A DNA stretch of 64,000 nucleotides from UBA6059 sp965227155. Lineage in GTDB: Bacteria > Bacteroidota > Bacteroidia > Cytophagales > Cyclobacteriaceae. A program made the position numbers and the translations under genes. Within the stretch, counting starts at the first letter, position 1. Every line of letters starts with the position of its first letter. This document shows, one piece after another, positions 1 through 8,386 of this stretch. The notes beneath the pieces were generated by a model that saw only the letters and a program-made list of their open reading frames with translations, had not been told where the DNA came from and ran no database searches. The stretch spans positions 1,240,001-1,304,000 of the forward strand of contig OZ245731.1 in assembly GCA_965227155.1 (NCBI GenBank), in the 5' to 3' direction.

Positions 1-1
1 A

Positions 2-298
2 ACTGAGCTTGATAGTGTTATCAATATCATCAAAGCTTCTCGCGAAGACACGGAATTTCTCAATGGCTATACGGTTCAGCTGTATATAGGGCCCAGCCGT
101 GATGCTGCAAACGAGATGAAAGAAAAAATCTACGAATACTCAGAAGTATATGATCCCGAGATCAGCTATGTACAGCCAAATTTCCGGGTTAAGATTGGGA
201 AATTCTTTGATCGACTGGAAGCTAACAAGGTATATGTAGATCTTAAGAAAGAATTTCCATCTGCTATTGTGGTGCCTGAAAGAATTTATTTTGAGTAA
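2..298 (+). CDS. SPOR-domain protein, C-terminal part (cut by window start)
   Basis: Reading continues in frame from the first bases of the window to a TAA at 296-298, so this is the last ~98 codons of a longer gene. The segment begins a SPOR-like repeat (GYTVQLYIGPSRDAA), followed by QPNFRVKIGKF and a closing EFPSAIVVP, the usual layout of Bacteroidota SPOR domains. SPOR domains bind denuded peptidoglycan glycans, often at the division site. The N-terminal half, which would show a signal peptide or other domains, lies outside the window. The amidohydrolase gene begins 2 bp after the stop, so the two are probably cotranscribed. Confidence 0.7.
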   Translation, partial: TELDSVINIIKASREDTEFLNGYTVQLYIGPSRDAANEMKEKIYEYSEVYDPEISYVQPNFRVKIGKFFDRLEANKVYVDLKKEFPSAIVVPERIYFE

Positions 299-300
299 AT

Positions 301-1494
301 ATGAGCATGATCAGGGAGGCCATACGCCAAAAGTCCAAGACACTTGCAGAAGAGACCGTAGAAATTAGAAGGTATCTGCACCAACACCCGGAATTATCTT
401 ACCAGGAATACAACACCTCAAAATATGTTGCAGAGCAGCTAAAAAAGATTGGCCTGCAACCACAAACCGGTATAGCTGAAACGGGAGTTTCTGCAATCAT
501 CAGAGGAAATAACCCGGATAAGAAGGTTATTGCGCTCCGAGCTGACATGGATGCGCTTCCGATAGTTGAGGAAAACAATGTTGCCTATAAATCAAAGAAT
601 GAAGGTGTAATGCATGCCTGTGGTCATGATGTACATACTTCCAGTTTGCTCTCCACGGCCAGAATTTTACAGGAGTTAAAAGATCAGTTTGAAGGTTCAG
701 TAAAGCTGATCTTTCAACCAGGAGAAGAGAAACTCCCGGGTGGGGCTTCATTGATGATCAAAGATGGTGTACTCGAAAACCCAAGACCATCGGCAATATT
801 AGGCCAACACGTAATGCCATTGATCCAGGCTGGAAAAGTAGGTTTTCGAAAAGGTATTTATATGGCCAGTGCTGATGAAATCTACATCAGGGTTATTGGT
901 AAAGGTGGTCATGCAGCTATGCCTGAATCATTTATCGATCCTGTAATGATTGCCTCACACCTCATTGTGGCATTGCAGCAAATCGTGAGCCGCAGAGGAA
1001 ATCCAAAAATCCCCTCTGTGCTATCTTTTGGCAAAATCGTCGGTCAGGGTGCAACCAATGTAATCCCCGATGAAGTATATATTGAAGGAACATTACGTAC
1101 CTTAAATGAAACATGGCGAGCAGAGGCTCATGAAAAAATTAAGATGCTAGCCACGGGGCTTGTAGCGTCCATGGGTGGAGTTTGCGATATAGAGATTAAA
1201 AAGGGATATCCTTACCTGGAAAATGAACCCGAGCTAACGGACCGAACATTGAATGCGGCGAAGGATTACCTCGGTGAAGAAAATGTAGAGCCTTTGGATA
1301 TTTGGATGGCAGCTGAAGACTTTGCCTACTACTCACATGAGGTAGACGCCTGCTTTTATCGTTTGGGCACGCGAAACGAAACCAAGGGTATCACATCAGG
1401 AGTTCATACACCTACTTTCAACATCGATGAAGAGGCATTGGCGTTATCGCCGGGGCTTATGGCCTGGCTTGCAGTAAAGGAATTGGGCAATTAA
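301..1494 (+). CDS. M20 family amidohydrolase (N-acyl-amino-acid / hippurate hydrolase type)
   Basis: A 397-residue cytosolic metallopeptidase of the M20D group, which hydrolyses N-acyl or N-aryl amino acids. Visible metal-site motifs are ADMDALP (81-87), HACGHD (105-110) and the catalytic Glu pair in QPGEE (about 139-143). A GGHAAMPE segment in the lid or dimerisation domain and a late AAEDFAYY motif also fit the family, and the length is normal. The start at 301 sits 2 bp after the previous stop; an in-frame ATG two codons later is an alternative. The 3' end overlaps the convergent transporter gene by 4 bp. The exact substrate cannot be read from sequence. Confidence 0.85.
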   Translation: MSMIREAIRQKSKTLAEETVEIRRYLHQHPELSYQEYNTSKYVAEQLKKIGLQPQTGIAETGVSAIIRGNNPDKKVIALRADMDALPIVEENNVAYKSKNEGVMHACGHDVHTSSLLSTARILQELKDQFEGSVKLIFQPGEEKLPGGASLMIKDGVLENPRPSAILGQHVMPLIQAGKVGFRKGIYMASADEIYIRVIGKGGHAAMPESFIDPVMIASHLIVALQQIVSRRGNPKIPSVLSFGKIVGQGATNVIPDEVYIEGTLRTLNETWRAEAHEKIKMLATGLVASMGGVCDIEIKKGYPYLENEPELTDRTLNAAKDYLGEENVEPLDIWMAAEDFAYYSHEVDACFYRLGTRNETKGITSGVHTPTFNIDEEALALSPGLMAWLAVKELGN

Positions 1495-2483
1495 ACCAGC
1501 CACTTAACGAGGAATACCAGGCCCACACTTACTGCCAGACCAAAGAATACTTTGAGTAAGTCCTTACCCAAATCCACAAGTGTGGTATTTTCGACCTTAC
1601 TGTAAGCAAAATACCTGATCCCTAATTCACGACCAGCCAATAAGCCAATAAATACCCAGGTAGTACTCATCGGTACATTATTTAGCTCTTTAAAGAAGAA
1701 GAGAATTACAGCAAAGGTCAAGTCTATGATGGTAGCCGATCGAATGTCTGTTGTATTGGTCTTTGCCAATACTATGGACTGAATAGCCCCACCTTTTGTA
1801 TAGAATATGTAGGCCAACAATAGCCAAAAAACTACTATGGTGATAATCAGTGTTTGTAATTCAATTTGGCGAGGTAAGTAAACATAAATGTTGGCAAAAT
1901 CCTGAATCAACCATTGTGACCACAATAGACCGGTTGATGCCCATTGAGCAACAGTCCACCCTTTAGTCTCAAGATCTGTTGGCTCACTATCAGCAAATTT
2001 CTTTTCCAGCAATTTTGCTATTGCCATGTACAGGATAATAGCCGCTACAAATGCTACCAGATAACCCGACATGGATTTCACCACCATATCGTAAAGATTC
2101 TTGGGATTGAAAAAGGTAAGTATCATGAATGAGGTACTTACAGGTATTCCAAGTCTTGTGATTATCAGTAGGATTAACGGTGGCAATAAATAAGGCCAGC
2201 CAAAGCCTGGAATGTTGGCAGGCTCCTTATATTTTGGATTGATAAAATCATTGGCGGGAGGATCTCCAATCAATCTGCCATAGGAGACATCTCCTTCATT
2301 GATCTGCCAGCCATAAACTAATACAACTGTGAGAATTAAACCTGCAAAAAGAGTCAATAGCCACCAGGGTCTTTGAGCATTTGAGGCTAAAAATGTACCC
2401 AGGGTTTGAATAGCATCATTACCGACCACACTGTAGGCTGCCAGGACAAAACCCACATACATGATAATCTCAATTGAACTCAT
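1491..2483 (-). CDS. PiT-like inorganic phosphate transporter family protein
   Basis: A 330-residue polytopic membrane protein with about nine hydrophobic segments. Near the N-terminus (residues 21-29) it has VVGNDAIQTLGT, a version of the GANDVANAxG signature of PiT/PHO4 transporters, and a second PIxxTSF-like stretch (GIPVSTSFMIL) mid-protein, as in PiT repeats. The canonical signature is altered (GND rather than GAND), so it is a divergent member. The substrate, phosphate or another oxyanion, is inferred. It is divergent from a Na/Pi-cotransporter-family gene across a 291-bp spacer, which supports a phosphate role. It converges with the M20 gene, overlapping it by 4 bp. Confidence 0.65.
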   Translation of the reverse strand: MSSIEIIMYVGFVLAAYSVVGNDAIQTLGTFLASNAQRPWWLLTLFAGLILTVVLVYGWQINEGDVSYGRLIGDPPANDFINPKYKEPANIPGFGWPYLLPPLILLIITRLGIPVSTSFMILTFFNPKNLYDMVVKSMSGYLVAFVAAIILYMAIAKLLEKKFADSEPTDLETKGWTVAQWASTGLLWSQWLIQDFANIYVYLPRQIELQTLIITIVVFWLLLAYIFYTKGGAIQSIVLAKTNTTDIRSATIIDLTFAVILFFFKELNNVPMSTTWVFIGLLAGRELGIRYFAYSKVENTTLVDLGKDLLKVFFGLAVSVGLVFLVKWLV

Positions 2484-2718
2484 TCAGGTGCTGTCAATTT
2501 AATTCGCGTGCTAAATTAGAATCATTTTTTTGAAATGATCTTTCAAGATAATTTATTCATCTAGAAATATTAAGCAGATAATGAATTGTTGATCTTAAGT
2601 TAACACTGACTGATTTGAATTGATGGCCAAATTCTATTAACCCCATGATTATCAATAGTTTTGAATACTTCGATACTGCTTGTGCGGATAGTTAACATTC
2701 AATTTACAGATAGATATA

Positions 2719-2747
2719 TTTGAAGGTTGTATTTCTCTTTACTTTTG
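2719..2747 (+). promoter_or_regulatory. Candidate Bacteroidota promoter for the Na/Pi transporter
   Basis: TTTG at 2719-2722 and TACTTTTG at 2740-2747 match the -33 TTTG and -7 TAnnTTTG elements of the Bacteroidota primary sigma factor. The 17-nt gap is slightly short for the family. The ATG at 2775 lies 27 nt downstream. The rest of the 2484-2771 spacer is AT-rich and shows no gene. Confidence 0.5.
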
Positions 2748-2774
2748 CCCATTCTTTGGTAAGCATAGGGATTG

Positions 2775-3884
2775 ATGAGCGAAACCTTAAAAGTAGGATT
2801 GGACTATAAGCAGGTCATTAGAATAGCGATTATCATAATCGTATTTTTAGTGGCATTGAGTCTTATGTCTACAGCCTTTTCTCGTTTGGGAGAGGATATT
2901 GCTCAATCCATATTATATGCCACCTCCAACCCTTTTATAGGCCTGTTTATCGGGTTGTTGATGACAGCCATCATCCAGAGTAGCTCCACTTCTACTTCTA
3001 TGACTGTAGCAGCTGTAGCTTCAGGTTCTATTTCCCTGGAGGGCGCATTACCCATAGTATTGGGCGCAAATATTGGCACTACATTGACAAGTACTATTGT
3101 TGCACTGGGCTACATTACCAAAAAATCAGAGTTTGCCAGAGCGATCTCCGCAGGTATAGTACATGATGTATTCAACGTACTTTGCGTAGCTGTACTTTTC
3201 CCATTGGAGTATTATTACAAGATCCTTTCCAGGCTTTCATATGCATTGCTTGATGCAGCTTTCGGTAGTAGTACTGCCTCAGGTGAAGAAAGCATAGGTG
3301 GTTTAAATAGTCTGCTGTTTGACCCTTTGTCTGAGGCCATTTATAATTGGGTAGGTAACCCATATGTCATTCTGGTAATCTCCTTTGTATTATTATTTGG
3401 TGCAATTAAGACTTTGTCTTCATCGCTCTACAATCACCTTTTGGGTAAGAACCAGAATAATGTTGAGAATCTATTATTCACAACCCCTATTAGGTCATTT
3501 TCTGTCGGTACTTTGTTTACAGGTATTATACAGTCAAGTTCATTGAGTACATCTCTTATGGTGCCATTGGTAGCTACAAAACGGGTCAGTTTGCAAAAAG
3601 CCTTTCAGTTTATATTAGGTGCAAACCTTGGCACAACCATTACAGCATTGATAGCTTCAGTGTCAAAATCAGAAGCTGCTATCGGTGTAGCAATCATTCA
3701 CTTATTGTTTAATCTTATCGGGATACTGATATTCCTACCACTGCCTACCATAAGAAACATCCCTATCAAAATTGCCTCCTACATGGGCATACAGACCGCA
3801 GAATACAGAATTATAGGATTCCTATACATCCTGTTTGTGTTTTTTCTTATCCCATTCACACTCATATATTTTAACAGGGCCTGA
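2775..3884 (+). CDS. Na/Pi-cotransporter II family protein
   Basis: A ~369-residue integral membrane protein of the PNaS (NptA) family, which couples sodium to phosphate movement. It has the two inverted repeat signatures of the family: AIIQSSSTSTSMTVAAV with GANIGTTLTS in the first half, and GIIQSSSLSTSLMVPLV with GANLGTTITA in the second. The QSSS motifs form the substrate region. It lacks the C-terminal PhoU-like domain found in longer homologues, so it is the short form. A TTG lies directly before the ATG; the ATG at 2775 is preferred. A promoter-like pair sits 27 bp upstream. Its divergent neighbour is the PiT-like gene. Confidence 0.8.
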   Translation: MSETLKVGLDYKQVIRIAIIIIVFLVALSLMSTAFSRLGEDIAQSILYATSNPFIGLFIGLLMTAIIQSSSTSTSMTVAAVASGSISLEGALPIVLGANIGTTLTSTIVALGYITKKSEFARAISAGIVHDVFNVLCVAVLFPLEYYYKILSRLSYALLDAAFGSSTASGEESIGGLNSLLFDPLSEAIYNWVGNPYVILVISFVLLFGAIKTLSSSLYNHLLGKNQNNVENLLFTTPIRSFSVGTLFTGIIQSSSLSTSLMVPLVATKRVSLQKAFQFILGANLGTTITALIASVSKSEAAIGVAIIHLLFNLIGILIFLPLPTIRNIPIKIASYMGIQTAEYRIIGFLYILFVFFLIPFTLIYFNRA

Positions 3885-3923
3885 TAATCCTTACCTTTAC
3901 GTTTAACCAAATTCTACAAATTC

Positions 3924-4286
3924 TTGGCTAAGTTTTTTAATGTAGACAAGCTGATTGATACAATTGGCGAATATGTGAAGGTGAAAGTTGACCTGGTTAA
4001 GGTGGATCTGATTGAAAGATTATCCGGATTAGGGGCTTTGCTTATATCCTTTCTCACGATCTTCATGATCAGTCTTTTTTTGCTGGCTTTTATAAGCCTG
4101 GCCTTTGCCAGTTATCTCAATGTAGTGCTCAATAGCCTTTATGCCGGTTATTTAATAGTATCCGGTTTCTATCTGTTATTGGTAATTGTCATTTTTTTCG
4201 TATTGAAATCCGGCCGACTAAAAGCCATGATTGAGAGTGCTGTTTTAAAATCAATGGAAAAAAAGGAGGATCAAAATGGCGAATAA
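3924..4286 (+). CDS. Holin-superfamily-like membrane protein (DUF1469 / Phage_holin_3_6 type)
   Basis: A 120-residue protein with an amphipathic N-terminal part rich in charged residues (GEYVKVKVDLVKVDLIERLSG), two hydrophobic segments (about 35-60 and 70-95) and a basic/acidic tail. This is the shape of the widespread 'phage holin family' envelope proteins, which are usually chromosomal and not lytic. It begins with TTG at 3924, as no ATG is nearby. It overlaps the next gene by 11 bp, so they are translationally linked. There is no phage context. The function is unknown, probably envelope-related. Confidence 0.6.
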   Translation: MAKFFNVDKLIDTIGEYVKVKVDLVKVDLIERLSGLGALLISFLTIFMISLFLLAFISLAFASYLNVVLNSLYAGYLIVSGFYLLLVIVIFFVLKSGRLKAMIESAVLKSMEKKEDQNGE

Positions 4287-4650
4287 ATCCGCACTTTCTC
4301 AATATCGAAAAAAGCTAAGGACCAAGGAAACCAATTTCAGAAGGCTTCTTACGGTGGAATCTGACGAGTTTGAAAAGGATTTTCTAGACAAGCTTAAACA
4401 AGCGGGCTACATCACCGGTGGATTGATCGCGGGTTATCTGATGTATAAAATGGTAGCACCTAAAGAGCCTAAGGCCAGCAAAAAGGACATTGCTTCCTCC
4501 AAAAGCACCTCAAAAACATCAGAAAAGCTAAATGCTACAATCAAAGACAAGCTGACCGCTTTTGCAGTACAGCTGGCAATTTCATATGTTTCAGAAAAAT
4601 TAAAAAATCGAATTCCTGATGACCGGGATACTCAATCAACTAAAAACTAA
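4276..4650 (+). CDS. Conserved small protein, YtxH-like
   Basis: A 124-residue protein of unknown function. It has a basic N-terminus (SQYRKKLRTKE), one glycine-rich hydrophobic segment (GYITGGLIAGYLMYKMV, about 46-62) like those of YtxH-type proteins, a Lys/Ser-rich linker and a second weaker hydrophobic stretch (AVQLAISYVSEKL). A strong Shine-Dalgarno AGGAGG at 4264-4269, 6 nt before the ATG, is unusual for this phylum and confirms the start. It overlaps the holin-like gene by 11 bp and the next gene by 32 bp, so the three form one operon. Confidence 0.55.
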   Translation: MANKSALSQYRKKLRTKETNFRRLLTVESDEFEKDFLDKLKQAGYITGGLIAGYLMYKMVAPKEPKASKKDIASSKSTSKTSEKLNATIKDKLTAFAVQLAISYVSEKLKNRIPDDRDTQSTKN

Positions 4651-5383
4651 GGCTGACCAGGGGCGGAAAAGTTTTGCTGTTTTAATAGACCCGGATAAAA
4701 TCGCTAATTCTTCGGAATGCCTGAAGCTGGTAAATCTATGCGTGGAAAATAAAGTCGACTATTTTATGGTCGGCGGCAGCCTAATTACCTCTACTAATTT
4801 CAGTGAGATCATTTCTGTCATTAAGCGGCACAGCCAGATTCCTGTCATTATTTTTCCCGGTAATAATATGCAGATCGATGGTGCTGCAGATGGCATCTTA
4901 TTCCTTTCACTAATATCAGGTCGCAATCCCGAGTATCTTATTGGCCAGCATGTAGTAGCGGCACCTGTAATAAAAAGGGCACGATTAGAAACACTTGCTA
5001 CAGGCTATATTCTGATCAACTCAGATAATCATACTACGGTCAGTTACATGAGCAATACCACACCTATCCCTGCTGACAAATACAGTGTGGCTGCTTGCAC
5101 TGCTATGGCCGGAGAAATGCTGGGCCTTCAGTTGATCTATCTGGATGCGGGTAGTGGAGCAGGCCAAAGCATATCGCAGCGGATGATATCAGCAGTAAAA
5201 AAGAGCATAAGCTTGCCCTTGATAGTTGGCGGTGGAATTAATTCCCTGAATAAGGCACAAAAAGCACTGGAGGCAGGTGCTGATTTAATAGTAGTAGGAA
5301 ATGGAATTGAAAGCAACCCGGACCTGCTAATTGATATTGCAGATCAGATTGACAAACATAATCGTACGCTAAACATTCATTAA
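4619..5383 (+). CDS. Geranylgeranylglyceryl/heptaprenylglyceryl phosphate synthase family protein
   Basis: A 254-residue TIM-barrel enzyme of the GGGPS/PcrB family, which joins sn-glycerol-1-phosphate to a polyprenyl diphosphate. The visible barrel motifs are VLIDPDK near residue 20, GGSLIT, VIIFPGN, a GAGQSIS loop, and the phosphate-binding C-terminal pair VGGGINS and VVGNGIE. The family is archaeal in origin but is known from Bacteroidota, where its prenyl chain length and final lipid are less clear. The ATG at 4619 lies inside the preceding gene (32-bp overlap). The 3' end overlaps the convergent AraC gene by 15 bp. Confidence 0.85.
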   Translation: MTGILNQLKTKADQGRKSFAVLIDPDKIANSSECLKLVNLCVENKVDYFMVGGSLITSTNFSEIISVIKRHSQIPVIIFPGNNMQIDGAADGILFLSLISGRNPEYLIGQHVVAAPVIKRARLETLATGYILINSDNHTTVSYMSNTTPIPADKYSVAACTAMAGEMLGLQLIYLDAGSGAGQSISQRMISAVKKSISLPLIVGGGINSLNKAQKALEAGADLIVVGNGIESNPDLLIDIADQIDKHNRTLNIH

Positions 5384-6289
5384 AGACTCTCTGCGGCGCA
5401 TTTTGCCAGCAGGTATGCCAAACATCATCTTAAATCGTCTGCAAAAATAGGCCGTGTCTTTATAGCCTACATCTTTCCCAATATCACGAATACTCTTCTT
5501 GGATGTGCGGAGGAGGTTCACCGCAAGCTCCATTCTTTGGTATTCTATATAGTCCTGAGGATTAATGCCGGTAAGCATTTTAAAATACTGACCTACATAA
5601 TCCTCACTCACATTGGCTACATTGGCTAAGGTTTTGTTGGAAAGGTCATCGCCAAGATTGTCCTTGATGTAAGCGAATATATCTATGAGTCTCGGGTCTC
5701 TGAAGTAGGTAATGTTGGTAGCCAGCTGCTCTACAAACAGGTTATTGTTGATGATATGTCTGATTACCTCAATGACCAACCGCTCTGTTTCTACCTTAAT
5801 GATGCGCTCCTTACCTGGATTGTTAGATACCGCTTCACGGCTGATATCCTTCATCAATGAAACGATAGTTCTGTTGTTGGATATCACAAACGGAGGTATA
5901 TCCAATGAAGCGAAGAAATTTACACTGTCGAATACCTTGGCGTCAAAGGTGATGTAGGAGAAATTTTCGTATCTGCTTTCTTCTATGATACCATTGACCT
6001 GCTCAAAATATTTTTCTTTATTATTGATAAAATCGTCGTTGGAAAGACTGATTGCATTACCACTACCATAAGTAATGGATACAAGCTTACCACCCGGTGC
6101 AAAGAGTACTTCATCCTGTTTGATCAGGGTTTTTTCCTTGCCATAGCGGATTTCTCCTCTATTTGGGATGATAATGGTATTCTCAACATCGTAGTAATTT
6201 TCGATGGTCAGAGGCTGTAAAATATTAATATTTTTAGCCTTTTTGAACCGGATTCCTAACGACTCAATGATTTTATTATAGTCTTCCAT
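5369..6289 (-). CDS. AraC family transcriptional regulator
   Basis: A 306-residue DNA-binding regulator. The last ~100 residues form an AraC double helix-turn-helix: SNKTLANVANVSEDYVGQYF for the first helix pair and SIRDIGKDVGYKDTAYFCRR for the second, ending in the typical F..P..RR pattern (GIPAGKMRRR). The N-terminal ~200 residues are a cupin-like sensor region of unknown ligand (IIIPNRGEIRYG...DEVLFAPGG). It is monocistronic, and its 3' end overlaps that of the GGGP-synthase gene. The target is unknown; divergent autoregulation cannot be judged because the upstream neighbour is also on the minus strand. Confidence 0.85.
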   Translation of the reverse strand: MEDYNKIIESLGIRFKKAKNINILQPLTIENYYDVENTIIIPNRGEIRYGKEKTLIKQDEVLFAPGGKLVSITYGSGNAISLSNDDFINNKEKYFEQVNGIIEESRYENFSYITFDAKVFDSVNFFASLDIPPFVISNNRTIVSLMKDISREAVSNNPGKERIIKVETERLVIEVIRHIINNNLFVEQLATNITYFRDPRLIDIFAYIKDNLGDDLSNKTLANVANVSEDYVGQYFKMLTGINPQDYIEYQRMELAVNLLRTSKKSIRDIGKDVGYKDTAYFCRRFKMMFGIPAGKMRRRESLMNV

Positions 6290-6410
6290 TGGATTTTTTA
6301 ATCAACAAAGGTCAAATAAGCTAAAATTAGACAATACTATTTGTATAAAACTAATAGAAATATCTAATAGCTGCAAAAATGTTGACTAAAAGCCGGAATG
6401 GAAAGTTTAA

Positions 6411-7550
6411 TTATTTTAATAATTCCCTTGAGATCACGATTTTTTGTATCTCTGAGGTGCCTTCATAAATCTGCGTGATCTTAGCATCTCGCATCAATCG
6501 CTCCACATGATATTCCTTAACATAACCATATCCGCCATGTACCTGCACGGCCTCTACCGTTACATCCATGGCCACCTGAGAAGCATATAATTTGGCCATG
6601 GCACTTTCTTTAGAGAATGGTTTACCCTGATCTTTGAGCCAGGCCGAACGCAGTACCAGCATGCGGGCAGCATCAATCTGAGTAGCCATATCAGCTAGTT
6701 TGAATTGAATTGCCTGGTGCTTGCTGATCTCCTTGCCAAATGCTTTTCTTTCTTTTGAATAAGCTAGCGCCAGTTCATAGGCACCTGATGCGATACCCAG
6801 TGCTTGTGCGGCAATTCCTATACGACCTCCATTCAGCGTAGACATTGCAAATGTAAAGCCGAAACCATCTTCACCGATACGGTTTGCTTTGGGCACCTTC
6901 ACATCACTAAACATGAGCGAATGTGTATCAGAGCCCCGAATGCCAAGCTTATCTTCTTTTTTACCTACTACAAAGCCATCCATGCCTTTCTCTACAATAA
7001 GGCAATTAATGCCTTTATGACCTAGCTCGGAATGTGTTTGAGCCACCACTAAATAAACCGATGCACTTTTGCCATTCGTTATCCAGTTTTTGGTGCCGTT
7101 CAGCAGGTAATGATCTCCTTTATCTTCAGCCGTGGTTTTTTGAGAAGTTGCATCTGATCCTGCCTCTGGTTCAGACAAGCAAAAAGCACCGATCATTTCG
7201 CCGGTCGCCAGTTTGGTAAGATATTTTTGCTTTTGCTCCTCAGAACCATATTTCTCGAGCCCCCAGCAAACCAATGAGTTGTTTACAGACATACAAACTG
7301 AGGCTGAAGCATCAATTTTGGATATCTCTTCCATAGCCAAAACATAGGATACCGTATCCATGCCCCCACCCCCATAGGCAGGATCCACCATCATTCCCAT
7401 AAATCCTAATTGACCCATTGCCTTTATCTGCTCAGCTGGAAATTGCTGGTTGGTATCTCTTTCAATCACTCCCGGTAGCAATTCCTTTTGTGCAAATTCC
7501 CTGGCTGCATCTCTTACCGCAATCTGTTCTTCTGTCAAATCAAAATTCAT
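6411..7550 (-). CDS. Acyl-CoA dehydrogenase
   Basis: A 379-residue FAD-dependent enzyme that oxidises acyl-CoA to trans-2-enoyl-CoA, feeding electrons to ETF. Seen are the N-terminal helical domain, the FAD-contacting stretch AFCLSEPEAGSD followed by WITNG, the second signature QVHGGYGYVKEYHVERLMRD, and IYEGTSEIQ near the C-terminus. That last motif holds the catalytic Glu of the short- and medium-chain group. The length is typical. Chain-length or branched-chain preference cannot be read. It stands alone, with a palindromic candidate operator about 50 bp upstream of its ATG. Confidence 0.9.
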   Translation of the reverse strand: MNFDLTEEQIAVRDAAREFAQKELLPGVIERDTNQQFPAEQIKAMGQLGFMGMMVDPAYGGGGMDTVSYVLAMEEISKIDASASVCMSVNNSLVCWGLEKYGSEEQKQKYLTKLATGEMIGAFCLSEPEAGSDATSQKTTAEDKGDHYLLNGTKNWITNGKSASVYLVVAQTHSELGHKGINCLIVEKGMDGFVVGKKEDKLGIRGSDTHSLMFSDVKVPKANRIGEDGFGFTFAMSTLNGGRIGIAAQALGIASGAYELALAYSKERKAFGKEISKHQAIQFKLADMATQIDAARMLVLRSAWLKDQGKPFSKESAMAKLYASQVAMDVTVEAVQVHGGYGYVKEYHVERLMRDAKITQIYEGTSEIQKIVISRELLK

Positions 7551-7601
7551 GGGTTAAATATTTTTTTGGTTATGATATATGCTTTGTAAATATAGCAAAA
7601 C

Positions 7602-7619
7602 TAGTATGCATGCATACTA
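7602..7619. promoter_or_regulatory. 18-bp perfect palindrome, candidate operator of the acyl-CoA dehydrogenase gene
   Basis: TAGTATGCATGCATACTA is a perfect 18-bp dyad lying 52 bp upstream of the minus-strand ATG at 7550. On the minus strand it is followed by TTTTGCTATATTTAC, in which TATATTTA resembles the -7 element TAnnTTTG. A TetR- or MarR-type repressor of fatty-acid degradation is a likely kind of binder; this is inference. Confidence 0.45.
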
Positions 7620-7624
7620 ATTGA

Positions 7625-7653
7625 AATCAAAAAAAGAGGCTGCAAACCTCTTT
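7625..7653 (-). terminator. Rho-independent terminator of the panC-to-Zn-peptidase operon
   Basis: On the minus strand, AAAGAGG (7653-7647), a 7-nt loop and CCTCTTT (7639-7633) form a 7-bp stem that runs straight into a T-tract (7635-7629). It lies about 32 bp after the stop of the Zn-peptidase gene. Confidence 0.75.
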
Positions 7654-7684
7654 AATTCCACTATCGGTTACAGCCTTTTTTATA

Positions 7685-8380
7685 TTAATCGTTGTTGCTA
7701 CCAAGGAATAGCATCACATAGTACAATAAGGTTACCAGAGCACCCAAAGCTGCTACCACATAAGTCATGGCTGCCCATTTCAGTGCGTCTTTGGCCATAC
7801 CGTGCTCCTGGGTATTTACAATATTTCTTTGCTCAATCCAGGCAAGGGCCCTGTTACTGGCATCAAATTCAACCGGTAGGGTTACAAAAGCAAATAGCGT
7901 AAACACGCCATAGCAGGCAATTATGATCAACAATGCTGTCTGAAATGGAAGTACTCCTGGCAGTATGAAAGCGCCGAATAACATAGCCATAAAGACAAAA
8001 TTGATGATTTGGGCACTTATATTTTGGATAGGTACCATGGCTGATCGAAACTCAAGAAAGCTGTATGCAGTAGCATGCTGTACAGCGTGTCCACATTCAT
8101 GAGCCGCTACTGCCGCGGCGGCAGCTGATCTTCCATGATATACATCAGGGCTAAGGTTTACCGTTTTATTGGCAGGATTGTAATGGTCTGTAAGCTGGCC
8201 TTCCACTGCTGTTACCTTTACATCATAAATGTTATTATCCCGAAGCATAAGTTCGGCTATCTCTTTTCCTGACAAATTGCTTTGCAGTCCGATCTGGGAA
8301 TATTTCTTAAACTTCCGCTTCAGCTTGGAACTTACAGCCCAGCTAATGATCATAAAAACAATACCAATTATTAATATCAT
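7685..8380 (-). CDS. Zinc metallopeptidase, membrane-embedded (Zn_peptidase_2 family)
   Basis: A 231-residue protein of the neutral zinc metallopeptidase family PF04298 (YugP-like). It has an N-terminal membrane segment (1-17), the zinc motif AAHECGHAVQH with His94, Glu95 and His98, and three further hydrophobic segments in the C-terminal half, the last of them close to the end. The substrate and role are not known for the family; it is probably an integral membrane protease. It is the last gene of a minus-strand operon and starts 6 bp after the hldE2 stop. A terminator follows. Confidence 0.85.
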   Translation of the reverse strand: MILIIGIVFMIISWAVSSKLKRKFKKYSQIGLQSNLSGKEIAELMLRDNNIYDVKVTAVEGQLTDHYNPANKTVNLSPDVYHGRSAAAAAVAAHECGHAVQHATAYSFLEFRSAMVPIQNISAQIINFVFMAMLFGAFILPGVLPFQTALLIIIACYGVFTLFAFVTLPVEFDASNRALAWIEQRNIVNTQEHGMAKDALKWAAMTYVVAALGALVTLLYYVMLFLGSNND

Positions 8381-8386
8381 CTTATT

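Noticed and set aside
3707..3716. TTGTTTAATC inside the Na/Pi transporter gene, resembling the carotenoid operator half-site
   Set aside because: Single half-site in coding sequence with no partner; expected by chance in AT-rich DNA.
3924..4286. Prophage relic suggested by the holin-like gene
   Set aside because: No phage structural, lysis or integrase genes nearby; the family is commonly chromosomal.
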